From positions 496,001-560,000 of the forward strand of contig NZ_PYLO01000001.1 of NCBI RefSeq assembly GCF_003024715.1: a DNA stretch of 64,000 bases, in the 5' to 3' direction. The notes under the pieces were generated by a model that ran no database searches, was not told where the DNA came from, and saw nothing but the letters and a program-made list of their open reading frames with translations. The translations under genes were made by a program, and so were the position numbers. The stretch is from Clostridium fessum (GTDB lineage Bacteria > Bacillota > Clostridia > Lachnospirales > Lachnospiraceae). Positions 14,907-23,993 of the stretch are shown in pieces (positions within the stretch are counted from its first letter, which is position 1; each line of letters opens with the position of its first letter).

Positions 14907-15998
14907 TCACTCCTGCTCCGGTTTTTGCACAGCTTCTCTTCTTTTTGATGTCTGGAGTTCCCGTGCTTCTGCACGGCTGCGGCGCAAATTTTCTCCTGGC
15001 ATCTCCTGTTTCCGGCTGCGCCCTTTCTCACGCTCGCGGATGCGATCCGGCGTGCGGCTCTCAATGATATAGCGCGGGCGGTGCTTCGACTCCAGATAAA
15101 TCTTTCCGACATACTCTCCGACGATTCCGACCGAGAGAAGAAGCAGTCCGCCGATAAACCAGAGCGATACCATCATGCTCGCCCAGCCGGTGATCGTATT
15201 GCCCCGGAAGAAATCAACCACCGCCCAGATAAGGAATCCAATACTGACAAAAAATGCCGCAATTCCCATGAACGTAATCATCCGGATCGGCTTTGTGCTC
15301 AGCGAAGTGATGCCCTCGATCGCAAAAGCCAGCATCTTTTTCAGCGGATATTTGCTCTCCCCTGCTGCCCGCTCTTTACGGTCATAATATACCACATCGG
15401 ACGGATAACCGATCATCGGGACAATCCCGCGCAGAAACAGATTGACCTCCGAAAATTCCGCCAGCCCTTCCAGTGCCCTCCGGCTCATCAGGCGGTAATC
15501 CGCATGATTATACACGGTGTTCGCTCCCAGCGCATTCATAATCTTATAAAATCCCAGCGCAGTTGTACGCTTAAAAAATGTATCCGTCGCCCTGTGACGG
15601 CGCACACCGTACACGATGTCACAGCCAGCCATATACCGCTCGATCATCGCGTCGCATGCGTCCACATCATCCTGCAGATCGGCATCCATCGAGATCGCCG
15701 CGTCACACCGCCGTCTCGCCGCCTCAAAAAGCCCGGCTAAAAGCGCGTTCTGATGACCGCGGTTGCGGCTCAGCTTCACACCTGCAAACCGCTCGTCCTT
15801 CTCATGGAGTTCCTCGATCAGCTTCCATGTTCTATCCTTCGAACCGTCGTCTACCATCAGCACCCGGCTTCCCGGATGAATCCGGCGGCTGCGGGTTAAA
15901 TCATCTAATTTTTTACCTAAAAATTCTGCCGTCAATGGCAGAACTTCCTCTTCGTTGTAGCAAGGCACCACGATATAGATAACCGGTGCATTTCTCAT
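14907..15998 (-). CDS. Glycosyltransferase family 2, DPM1/GtrB-like, membrane anchored
   Basis: A protein of 363 residues. The N-terminal GT-A domain has VVPCYNEEEVL, VDDGSKDRT and the metal-binding MDADLQDD, and NRGHQNALLAGL is typical of polyprenyl-phosphate sugar transferases. Two C-terminal transmembrane helices follow (MITFMGIAAFFVSIGFLIWAV and WFIGGLLLLSVGIVGEYVG). The last ~50 residues are a very basic, Arg/Glu-rich tail, longer than usual. It probably moves a sugar to undecaprenyl phosphate at the inner face of the membrane. The start at 15998 (MRNAPVIYIVV) has AGGAG at 8 bases. No flippase or partner genes are adjacent. Confidence 0.88.
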   Translation of the reverse strand: MRNAPVIYIVVPCYNEEEVLPLTAEFLGKKLDDLTRSRRIHPGSRVLMVDDGSKDRTWKLIEELHEKDERFAGVKLSRNRGHQNALLAGLFEAARRRCDAAISMDADLQDDVDACDAMIERYMAGCDIVYGVRRHRATDTFFKRTTALGFYKIMNALGANTVYNHADYRLMSRRALEGLAEFSEVNLFLRGIVPMIGYPSDVVYYDRKERAAGESKYPLKKMLAFAIEGITSLSTKPIRMITFMGIAAFFVSIGFLIWAVVDFFRGNTITGWASMMVSLWFIGGLLLLSVGIVGEYVGKIYLESKHRPRYIIESRTPDRIREREKGRSRKQEMPGENLRRSRAEARELQTSKRREAVQKPEQE

Positions 15999-16170
15999 AC
16001 TGTCATCTCCTGCCCGGGTCACTGTCCCTTCTATGCAGACAAGTCCCCTCGTATTTTCAAAAGCAGGTTTCCAGATACAGGTATCTTGCCAGAATCCCCC
16101 TGCAGCTGAAATCTGCTTTTTCCGTATTTTCCTATTATATAGGAACTACATTAAAAAGAAAAGTAAATTT

Positions 16171-16199
16171 TTGACACATCCACCCGATTCCGGTATAAT
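16171..16199 (+). promoter_or_regulatory. Promoter of the DUF362 ferredoxin gene
   Basis: TTGACA (16171-16176), 17 bases, TATAAT (16194-16199): a perfect sigma-A consensus. The ~100-base leader contains a family B repeat fragment. Confidence 0.93.
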
Positions 16200-16221
16200 A
16201 GAATTGATATTTTTATCACTT

Positions 16222-16266
16222 TACTATTACTCGCCACCTAAAGAGGTGGGCGTCTTCTCGACTGAG
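16222..16266 (+). repeat. Family B repeat, short fragment in a 5' leader
   Basis: It matches the right end of the 1874-2054 element: a TATTACT-CCACCT..AGGTGG hairpin followed by TCTTCTCGACTGAGA. It lies between the promoter and the ribosome-binding site of the DUF362 gene, so it is transcribed. Confidence 0.65.
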
Positions 16267-16305
16267 AAAAAAATCAAAAAAAGCCATCTATCAGGAGGTA
16301 TTCAT

Positions 16306-17445
16306 ATGTCAAAAAACGAAAAAGCAAAGGTATATTTTACAGATTTCCACACCATTGCATTTGGCGACGGTCTCCCTACCAAATTAAAAAAACTGATCCG
16401 TAAAGCCGGGATCGGTTCCATCGATATGGATGGTAAATTTGTCGCTATCAAGATGCACTTTGGTGAACTTGGAAATATCAGTTATCTGCGTCCGAATTAT
16501 GCCAAAGCCGTTGTTGATGTCATCAAAGAGCTGGGCGGCAAACCATTTTTAACAGACTGCAATACGATGTATCCAGGCAGCCGCAAGAATGCGCTCGAGC
16601 ACCTGGAATGCGCCTGGGAAAACGGATTTACCCCGTTGACTGTTGGATGTCCAATCATCATCGGTGATGGATTAAAAGGCACCGATGACATCGCTGTTCC
16701 GGTGGCCGGAGGCGAATACATCAAAGAAGCTAAGATCGGCCGCGCCGTCATGGACGCCGATGTCTTTATCAGCCTGACCCATTTCAAGGGACATGAGATG
16801 ACCGGCTTCGGCGGTACGATCAAAAATATCGGCATGGGCTGCGGTTCTCGCGCCGGTAAGACCGATCAGCACAGCAGTGGAAAACCACACGTCAAGGAAA
16901 AGCTCTGCCGGGGCTGCCGCCGCTGTCAGAAGGAATGTGCCAACGGCGGTCTCGTTTTCGATGAAGCCTCCAGAAAAATGCACGTGGATGCTGAGCACTG
17001 CGTCGGCTGCGGACGGTGTCTCGGCGCCTGCAATTTTGACGCAATCGAATTTGACAACAACGCAGCCAACGAGCTGTTAAACTGCCGTATGGCGGAATAC
17101 ACAAAAGCCGTTGTGGATGGACGTCCAAACTTCCATATTTCCCTGGTCGTTGACGTCTCCCCGAACTGCGACTGCCACGGTGAAAATGACGTACCGATCC
17201 TTCCAAATCTTGGTATGTTTGCTTCTTTCGATCCGCTGGCACTCGATCAGGCCTGTGTGGACGCCTGTCTGGCCGCTGCTCCGATGCCGGGCAGCCAGCT
17301 TGCAAAACATCTTGCTGATCCGGATTTCCACGATCACCATGACCATTTCACAAATTCCACACCAGAATCTGAGTGGAAAAGCTGCCTGGCACACGCGGAG
17401 AAGATCGGTCTGGGAAGCCGGGAGTATGAATTGATCACACTATAA
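16306..17445 (+). CDS. DUF362 protein with two 4Fe-4S motifs
   Basis: A protein of 379 residues. The N-terminal ~190 residues are a DUF362 domain (FVAIKMHFGELGN, SLTHFKGHEMTGFGGTIKNIGMGCGSRAGK). A ferredoxin insert follows, with CRGCRRCQKECANG and CVGCGRCLGACNFDAI, enough for two 4Fe-4S clusters. The C-terminal part contains a His/Asp-rich DPDFHDHHDHF. Such proteins are presumed cytosolic electron carriers or redox enzymes; the reaction is not known to me. AGGAGG lies 7 bases before the ATG. The gene is monocistronic, with a perfect promoter and its own terminator, so it is likely well expressed. Confidence 0.88.
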   Translation: MSKNEKAKVYFTDFHTIAFGDGLPTKLKKLIRKAGIGSIDMDGKFVAIKMHFGELGNISYLRPNYAKAVVDVIKELGGKPFLTDCNTMYPGSRKNALEHLECAWENGFTPLTVGCPIIIGDGLKGTDDIAVPVAGGEYIKEAKIGRAVMDADVFISLTHFKGHEMTGFGGTIKNIGMGCGSRAGKTDQHSSGKPHVKEKLCRGCRRCQKECANGGLVFDEASRKMHVDAEHCVGCGRCLGACNFDAIEFDNNAANELLNCRMAEYTKAVVDGRPNFHISLVVDVSPNCDCHGENDVPILPNLGMFASFDPLALDQACVDACLAAAPMPGSQLAKHLADPDFHDHHDHFTNSTPESEWKSCLAHAEKIGLGSREYELITL

Positions 17446-17504
17446 TAACATCACCCCCATCTGCCAGCTATGCCGCCGGTCTTTTTGCGACCGCAGAGCT
17501 GTGA

Positions 17505-17548
17505 AAAACGGAGCCGCCCCGGTCTTTTCTGCCGGTCGGCTCCGTTTT
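17505..17548. terminator. Bidirectional terminator between DUF362 and carboxypeptidase genes
   Basis: AAAACGGAGCCG (17505-17516) pairs with CGGCTCCGTTTT (17537-17548), with an inner CCGG-rich stem. It serves both convergent genes. Confidence 0.88.
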
Positions 17549-17558
17549 ATTCTCTTCT

Positions 17559-18980
17559 TTATTTCTGAATCCAGACACCATTCGCATCGACTCTATATCC
17601 GTCCGGTGTCGTTCCATTGACAAACAATGCTCCGTCAGCACTCACATAATACCAGTATCCATTCGTCTGAATCCAGCGGCTCTTCGCCATAGCCCCGCTT
17701 TCGGTATAATAATAATGCCAGGAGCCGTCTACCATCTGCCAGTCACGCGCCATCCACGCATCCGCATGGAAATAGTATGTCTCTCCCTTGATCAGTAGAC
17801 TCTCATTTGCCGCGTAGGTTCCGTTTGCTTTCAGGTATTTCCATTCATTTCCAAACTGCTGCCACGCACCGTCGCCCTGAGCAGCTGTATTGCCAGCTCC
17901 AGAGCTACCCGGTCCGCCCTGACTGCCGGAAGACGAGGTATTTGTGCTGGTCGTATTGCCGGACGGCTTGCTGGAATTTGACGTACCGTTGTTCGCCGCA
18001 TCCGATACCGAGGTGTTCGTGCCAGCCGGTGTGCCGGATGCGCTTCCCGCCACTGCAAAACCATAGTCCAGCAGCTTCTTCGTATCGTCATAATGGGTCT
18101 GCGAACTCTTTAAAATAACTGCAATCAGGCGCACGCCATTTCGCTCTGCACACGTTACCAGCGTGTTGCCTGCCAGGGAGGTATAACCGGTCTTTCCGCC
18201 TATGATTCCCTCATAGTACTGGGAATTTGCCGGATTGAGCATCTTATGTCCAATCGTAAGCGTCCGCACCGTCGGCACGCTGGCAGTCGCCGGGAAATCG
18301 TAATGCAGGGTCGATGCAACCTGACGCACCGTCGCATTATTGAATGCAGCATTTGCAATCAGCGCCATATCATGTGCGGTTGTAAAATGGTTTGCATTGT
18401 TCAGACCATTCGGATTTGCAAAATGCGTATGCGTGCATCCTAAGGACGCTGCTTTCTCATTCATCTTATCCGCAAACGCGCTGACACTGCCGGACACATG
18501 CTCCGCCAGTCCGTTTGCCACCTCATTTGCCGATTTTAAAAGCAGACCATAGAGACAGTCCTTAACCGTAAAGGTATCGCCCGCCTTGACCTGCAACGTC
18601 ACCGCGCCCGATTCCAGATTCGAAACTGCCGTCTGGGAAAAGGTTACCGTATCACTCAGATTACAGTTTTCCGCTACCAGAAGCGCCGTCATCAGCTTCG
18701 TGATGCTGGCTGGATAATACTGCGTATCCGCATTCTTGGAAAACAGGAACTGGTTGTGCGTCGCATCATAGAGCACTGCGCCCTGCGCTGCCACCGTCGG
18801 CTGAGCTGCATTCTGTGAAGTAACCGTTGCTCCCGAAGGAACTGCGCCGGAGACCGTGCCTCCTGCCGCCTGTCCCGGACCGGTCGCCCCGTCTGTCGCA
18901 GCAAATGCCGTCCATGACACAGACATCATAAGTGCCATTCCCAGGCAGAGGGAACGCACGGATTTTTTCCATTTATTCAT
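17559..18980 (-). CDS. D-alanyl-D-alanine carboxypeptidase with choline-binding-type repeats
   Basis: An exported low-molecular-weight PBP of 473 residues that trims the terminal D-Ala from peptidoglycan stem peptides. A signal peptide (cleavage near AFAA) is followed by the S11 peptidase domain with SITK (SxxK), SAN (SxN) and KTG motifs. Then come a Ser/Thr/Gly/Asn-rich linker (~330-375) and a C-terminal run of CW-binding/choline-binding-like repeats (WKYLKANGTY, GSWHYYYTESGAM, GYWYYVSADGAL). The tail replaces the amphipathic membrane anchor of PBP5-type enzymes and suggests wall rather than membrane attachment. AGGAAGG lies 10 bases before the ATG. A weak TTGTAT-17-TAAAAT promoter precedes it. 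Confidence 0.9.
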   Translation of the reverse strand: MNKWKKSVRSLCLGMALMMSVSWTAFAATDGATGPGQAAGGTVSGAVPSGATVTSQNAAQPTVAAQGAVLYDATHNQFLFSKNADTQYYPASITKLMTALLVAENCNLSDTVTFSQTAVSNLESGAVTLQVKAGDTFTVKDCLYGLLLKSANEVANGLAEHVSGSVSAFADKMNEKAASLGCTHTHFANPNGLNNANHFTTAHDMALIANAAFNNATVRQVASTLHYDFPATASVPTVRTLTIGHKMLNPANSQYYEGIIGGKTGYTSLAGNTLVTCAERNGVRLIAVILKSSQTHYDDTKKLLDYGFAVAGSASGTPAGTNTSVSDAANNGTSNSSKPSGNTTSTNTSSSGSQGGPGSSGAGNTAAQGDGAWQQFGNEWKYLKANGTYAANESLLIKGETYYFHADAWMARDWQMVDGSWHYYYTESGAMAKSRWIQTNGYWYYVSADGALFVNGTTPDGYRVDANGVWIQK

Positions 18981-19175
18981 CGTATATTGTCCTTCCTGTA
19001 TGTATTTTCGCTTTTCTCCTACCCGCCAGCTCCCGCAAACGTAAAGTTACGTTCACTCATTGCGCGGACTTTAACGGATTTTGCCAGTGCTGCGCAGGTA
19101 CAAATCATGCCAATCTGTCTTACATTTTACTTCATTTTAAGCGACAATACAAGTTGAAAGGAAAATTTGAAATTA

Positions 19176-20162
19176 TTACAGATACTTCTTCCGCAGATCT
19201 GCCCCACTCTCTGCCGACAGATACGCCGGTGCCACATCAAAGACGGTCTTGCAGCCCTTCTGGCCTTCCTGGTTCATCTTGTATGCCGCGCGTGCGTATG
19301 CCACGATGATGGAGGAAGTAAATTCCGGGTTGGAATCCAGCTTTAAGCTGTACTCGATGATATGGTGGTTCTCTTTGTTCCAGCCGGTCTTGCCGCTGCG
19401 GAGTACGAAACCGCCGTGCGGGAGACGGTTGTGGTCGCGTTTCAGTTCTTCTTCAGTAATAAAATGAACCGTCGTGTCATAATCAGAGAAGTAGTTCGGC
19501 ATGGTCTTGATCTCGTTCTCGATCTTTGCCAGATCCGCGCCCTCTTCTGCCACAACAAAGCACTCTCTGGTGTGTTTTTCACGGGTGGTCAGCTCTGGGC
19601 TGCTGCCGCTTCTGACTGCCTCCAGTGCACTCTCAACCGGGATTGTGTACTGTCTGGCATCCTTGACGCCCTCGATCCGGCGGATCGCATCGGAATGTCC
19701 CTGGCTGACGCCCTTGCCCCAAAACGTATAATTTTCGCCCTCCGGCAGGCAGGCAGCTGCATAGAGACGGTTCAGGGAGAACATACCCGGATCCCAGCCA
19801 ACGGAAATGATACCGACCTTGCCGGATTTCTGTGCGGACTCATCGACTGCTGCGAAATGCTCCGGAATCTTTGCATGTGTATCGAAGCTGTCCACTACGT
19901 TAAACCACTGTGCATATTTCGGGGTCTGGATCGGCAGATCCGTTGCTGAACCGCCGCAGAGAATCAAAACGTCAATCTCGTCTTTCTTCGCCTCTGCCTC
20001 ATCTACATGATAAACCGGTACGCCCTCGGTCAGGATCTTAACCGTTTCCGGCGCACGCCGTGTAAATACTGCTCTCAGTTCCATATCCGGATTCTGGCGG
20101 ATCGCACACTCCACGCCGCGTCCCAGATTTCCATATCCTAAAATTCCAACTCGGATACTCAT
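19176..20162 (-). CDS. ddh: meso-Diaminopimelate D-dehydrogenase
   Basis: A cytosolic NADPH enzyme of 328 residues that converts tetrahydrodipicolinate straight to meso-DAP for lysine and peptidoglycan. The N-terminal Rossmann motif VGILGYGNLGRGVE and the substrate-domain stretches ISVGWDPGMFSLNR and GKGVSQGHSDAIRRI are intact, and the length is typical. The start at 20162 (MSIRVGILG) has AGGAGG at 7 bases; the longer frame upstream is spurious. It is a single gene with its own promoter at 20258-20286. Confidence 0.95.
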   Translation of the reverse strand: MSIRVGILGYGNLGRGVECAIRQNPDMELRAVFTRRAPETVKILTEGVPVYHVDEAEAKKDEIDVLILCGGSATDLPIQTPKYAQWFNVVDSFDTHAKIPEHFAAVDESAQKSGKVGIISVGWDPGMFSLNRLYAAACLPEGENYTFWGKGVSQGHSDAIRRIEGVKDARQYTIPVESALEAVRSGSSPELTTREKHTRECFVVAEEGADLAKIENEIKTMPNYFSDYDTTVHFITEEELKRDHNRLPHGGFVLRSGKTGWNKENHHIIEYSLKLDSNPEFTSSIIVAYARAAYKMNQEGQKGCKTVFDVAPAYLSAESGADLRKKYL

Positions 20163-20257
20163 AGATATTCCTCCTAACGGTACAAAATTTGCCACGGATC
20201 CGGCTCTATTTTCCAGCTTACGCGATCCGATTTTACTTAAAAATTTCAAGTGTTCCC

Positions 20258-20286
20258 ATTATACACTAGATCCATCCGTTTTTCAA
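20258..20286 (-). promoter_or_regulatory. Promoter of ddh
   Basis: Minus strand: TTGAAA (20281-20286), 17 bases, TATAAT (20258-20263). Confidence 0.8.
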
Positions 20287-20343
20287 TATAGGTGAGTTCA
20301 CGCGTACAGGAAACAAATTCTCATTTAATTCTCAACGAAAGCC

Positions 20344-22209
20344 TTATTCCAGCTCCTTCATTCCGGTATACAGCTCAAAATACCGCCCTTTCTGCGCCAG
20401 CAGATCTTCATGGTCGCCGCGCTCAATGATCTGCCCGTGCTCCAGCACCATGATCGCATTGGCGTTGCGGACTGTCGAAAGCCGGTGGGCGATGACAAAG
20501 GTCGTCCGGTCCGCCATCAGCCGGTCCATGCCGTGCTCGATGTGCTTCTCCGTCCGCGTATCGACCGAACTCGTCGCCTCATCCAGAATCAGGATCGGTG
20601 CTTTAGAAACTGCTGCCCGCGCAATGTTTAATAGCTGGCGCTGTCCCTGGCTTAAGTTTGCACCGTCGCCCTCCAGCATCGTGTCATACCCATCCGGCAG
20701 ACGCATGATAAAGGAATGCGCCGATGCCGTTTTTGCCGCCTCAACAACTTCTTCATCCGTGGCATCCAGCCGCCCGTATCGAATATTTTCCCGTACCGTG
20801 CCGGTAAAAAGATGCGTATCCTGCAGAACCATCGCGATATTTTCCCGCAGCTCCTTCCGGTGCATCCGGCGGACATCGACGCCGTCCACCGTGATCGAGC
20901 CGCCCTGTATATCATAAAAACGGTTGATCAGATTCGTGATCGTCGTTTTTCCGGCTCCCGTCGAACCGACAAAGGCGATCTTCTGTCCCGGCTTCGCATA
21001 GAGCGAAATATCCTTCAAAATCACCTGCCCCGGCTCATAGCCGAAAGTCACATGGTCAAGCACCACCTCACCGCGGATCGGCGCGATCGAAACCGCATCC
21101 GACGCATCTGCCGCCTCTGGTTCTGCATCCAGCACTGCAAACACGCGCTCCGCGCCTGCCAGCGCCGAAAATACGTTTCCAACCTGCATGGAAAGCTCGT
21201 TGATCGGTCTGGAAAATTGCCGCGAAAAACCTAAAAATACGGTCAGTCCACCGACATCAAAGTTCCGGAACACACAGAGCAGACCGCCAATGCAGGCTGT
21301 CAGTCCATAATTTAACTGGCTTAAATTGTTCATGACCGGTCCCATCACACCGCCGAAAAACTGCGCCCGGATCTGTTTTTCTTTCAGATCCGCATTGAGC
21401 CATCCAAATTCTTCCTCTGCGATCTCCTCATGGCAGAATACCTTGACGACCTTCTGCCCCTGCACGGTCTCCTCAATATAGCCGTTCATCGCGCCAAGCG
21501 CCGCCTGCTGGGCAGAGAAATATTTCTGGCTCCGTCCGGCAACAAATTTACCGGCACGCAGCATCACCGGCATCATGGCAAGCGTAATCACCGTCAGCCA
21601 CACGTTCGTGTAAATCATCAGCACCAGCGTTCCCACAATACTGAGTGCGCCGGATAAAAGCTGCACCAGCGTACTGCTGAGCATCATGCCGATCGTATCC
21701 ACATCGTTTGTAAAACGGCTCATCAGATCGCCGTTGCTGCCGGTATCATAAAACCGAAGCGGAAGCGTCTGCATATGGTTAAACAGCTCTTCCCGCAGCC
21801 GCTGCAGCGCGTTTTGCGCCACCTGCAGCATAATGCGCGACTGCATATAGGAAGCGGCAACGCTGACTAAATAAACCGCTCCCATCACGCACAGGGAACG
21901 GAACAGCCCCGCCACATCGCCCCGGCTGCCATCTAAAGGCACAATATACCGATTGATGATCGGGCGCAGCATATAGGCGCCCACCAGATTCGTCACCGTC
22001 CCCAGGATCACACAGAAAAAGGCGGCTGTCATCGCCATCCGGTCGCGTTTTAAGTATGAAAGCAGGCGCAGCATCGTCTGACCGCCCGCCTTGGGCTTTC
22101 CGCCCTTCATGACCGCCATCCGTTCCGGTCCCCGGCGGCGTTTCGGCGCGTCGGCTATGCGGCTGCCATATCGGCGTTTCAGGCTTTCAATCTGTTTTTC
22201 ATCCATCAT
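20344..22209 (-). CDS. ABC exporter half-transporter, second subunit
   Basis: A fused membrane/ATPase half-transporter of 621 residues. About six transmembrane helices lie in residues ~55-340, followed by a nucleotide-binding domain with Walker A VGSTGAGKTT, signature LSQGQRQLLNIARA and Walker B ILILDEATSSVD. The basic N-terminal ~50 residues (RYGSRIADAPKRRRGPERM) precede the first helix. The start overlaps the previous gene by 4 bases (ATGA), so the two are coupled and probably form a heterodimer. The substrate (drug, lipid or peptide) cannot be told. Confidence 0.9.
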   Translation of the reverse strand: MMDEKQIESLKRRYGSRIADAPKRRRGPERMAVMKGGKPKAGGQTMLRLLSYLKRDRMAMTAAFFCVILGTVTNLVGAYMLRPIINRYIVPLDGSRGDVAGLFRSLCVMGAVYLVSVAASYMQSRIMLQVAQNALQRLREELFNHMQTLPLRFYDTGSNGDLMSRFTNDVDTIGMMLSSTLVQLLSGALSIVGTLVLMIYTNVWLTVITLAMMPVMLRAGKFVAGRSQKYFSAQQAALGAMNGYIEETVQGQKVVKVFCHEEIAEEEFGWLNADLKEKQIRAQFFGGVMGPVMNNLSQLNYGLTACIGGLLCVFRNFDVGGLTVFLGFSRQFSRPINELSMQVGNVFSALAGAERVFAVLDAEPEAADASDAVSIAPIRGEVVLDHVTFGYEPGQVILKDISLYAKPGQKIAFVGSTGAGKTTITNLINRFYDIQGGSITVDGVDVRRMHRKELRENIAMVLQDTHLFTGTVRENIRYGRLDATDEEVVEAAKTASAHSFIMRLPDGYDTMLEGDGANLSQGQRQLLNIARAAVSKAPILILDEATSSVDTRTEKHIEHGMDRLMADRTTFVIAHRLSTVRNANAIMVLEHGQIIERGDHEDLLAQKGRYFELYTGMKELE

Positions 22210-23957
22210 GCCATCCCCTCCCCGTCTGCCCGTTTTCCATATTGCGTCTCATAGATCTCCCGGTACGCCTCACAGGATGCCAGCAGCTTCTCCTGTGTTC
22301 CCTCTCCGATAATCCTGCCGTCCTCAAGGACGAGAATCCGATCCGCGTATTCCAGCGAACTCAGCCGCTGTGCGATAATAAATTTCGTCGTATCTTTCAA
22401 ATCTTCCCGGAATGCCGTCCGGATCGCCGCCTCCGTTGCCGTATCGACCGCACTGGTGCTGTCGTCGAGAATCAGGATCTTCGGCTTCTTTAAGAGTGCC
22501 CTTGCGATGCACAGCCGTTGTTTCTGACCGCCAGATACATTGACGCCGCCCTGTCCCATCTCCGTTTTGTAGCCTTCGGCAAACGAATTCACAAAGGAAT
22601 CTGCCTGCGCATACACTGCTGCCCGCCGCACTTCTTCCTCCGTCGCCGTCTCATCACCCCAGCGCAGGTTTTCCTCGATCGTGCCGGAAAACAGGACGTT
22701 TTTCTGTAAAACCATGCCAACGCCGTCCCGGAGATTTTTCAGGGAATACTCCCGCACATCGATACCATCCACCCGCACACTCCCCTCTGTCACATCATAG
22801 AGGCGGGGAATCAGCTGTACCAGCGACGTTTTTCCGCTTCCGGTCGCACCGAGGATGCCGATCGTCTCTCCCGGCTCTGCCGTCAGGCTGATGTGGGATA
22901 GAACCGGCTCACCGCCTTCGCGGTATGAAAAGGAAACATCCTTAAATTCCACGCGTCCTTTCTCAACCTTCCGGTCCTTCTGTGATGCATTTTCATCGCT
23001 CAGATCAATCGGCTCATCCAGCACCTCATCGATTCGCCGGATGGACGCCATCGCGCGGGAACTCTGCAAAAATACCATTGAGAGCATCATAAGTGACATC
23101 AGAATCTGTACAATGTAGGTCGTAAATGCCGTCAGATCCCCGACCGCCATCCGTCCGCCGATAATCAGGTTTCCGCCGAACCAGACAACTGCCAGTGTCG
23201 TCACATTCATCGCGAACATCATGACCGGCATCGTCGCAATTACGATCTTCAGCGCCCGCAGCCCTGCCTCCTTGAGCTCCCGGTTCGTGTCGGCAAACCG
23301 CTTTTCCTCGTAGTCTTCCCGCACAAAGGATTTCACCACCCGCACGTTCGTCAGCACCTCCTGGATGCCGCTATTGAGCGTATCCAGCGCTTTCTGCATG
23401 GCTGTAAACCGCGGGTAGGCAGTCCGTAGGATCCAGACGATCGCCGCCGTCAGAAGCGGAATCACCACCAGGATGACAGCTGCCAGTTCCGCATTCATCC
23501 AGAATGCCATCACAAGCGCCCCCAGGAACATGCCCGGCGCGCGCAGCATCATCCGAAGTCCCATCATAATCAGGTTCTGTACCTGCTGGATATCGTTCGT
23601 CAGACGGGTTACCAGCGATCCCGTGCTGAACGTATCGATATTTTTAAATGAAAACTGCTGCACTCTGGCAAATAAGTCGCGGCGCAGATCGCTGGTAAAG
23701 GAAATCGACGCCTTCGCTGCAAAATATGCCCCCAGAATGCCGCCTGCCGCCATCAAAAAGGAGGTAATCGCCATCACAAGTCCCATTTTGAGAATGTATC
23801 CGCCGTCTTTCTGCGCCACGCCATGGTTAATAATCATCGACATAAATTTGGGCAGCAGAATCTCACCCAGCACCTCCGTTACCATCATGAGCGGTCCCAG
23901 AATAAAGGCGCTCTTATATGGCAGTATATATGATTTGTATCGTTTCCATTGCTTCAC
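22206..23957 (-). CDS. ABC exporter half-transporter, first subunit
   Basis: A half-transporter of 583 residues: six N-terminal transmembrane helices, then an ATPase domain with Walker A LGATGSGKTS, signature VSGGQKQRLCIARA and ILILDDSTSAVD. In this Walker B the usual catalytic Glu is replaced by Asp (DDS instead of DEA). That is the degenerate-site pattern of asymmetric heterodimeric exporters such as TM287/288. The partner downstream keeps the Glu. The start is GTG at 23957 with AGGAGG at 7 bases. It follows the SNF2 helicase by 36 bases. Confidence 0.9.
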   Translation of the reverse strand: MKQWKRYKSYILPYKSAFILGPLMMVTEVLGEILLPKFMSMIINHGVAQKDGGYILKMGLVMAITSFLMAAGGILGAYFAAKASISFTSDLRRDLFARVQQFSFKNIDTFSTGSLVTRLTNDIQQVQNLIMMGLRMMLRAPGMFLGALVMAFWMNAELAAVILVVIPLLTAAIVWILRTAYPRFTAMQKALDTLNSGIQEVLTNVRVVKSFVREDYEEKRFADTNRELKEAGLRALKIVIATMPVMMFAMNVTTLAVVWFGGNLIIGGRMAVGDLTAFTTYIVQILMSLMMLSMVFLQSSRAMASIRRIDEVLDEPIDLSDENASQKDRKVEKGRVEFKDVSFSYREGGEPVLSHISLTAEPGETIGILGATGSGKTSLVQLIPRLYDVTEGSVRVDGIDVREYSLKNLRDGVGMVLQKNVLFSGTIEENLRWGDETATEEEVRRAAVYAQADSFVNSFAEGYKTEMGQGGVNVSGGQKQRLCIARALLKKPKILILDDSTSAVDTATEAAIRTAFREDLKDTTKFIIAQRLSSLEYADRILVLEDGRIIGEGTQEKLLASCEAYREIYETQYGKRADGEGMA

Positions 23958-23993
23958 GCTTTTTCCTCCTGCCCGTTATTTCTGCAAATTTTT

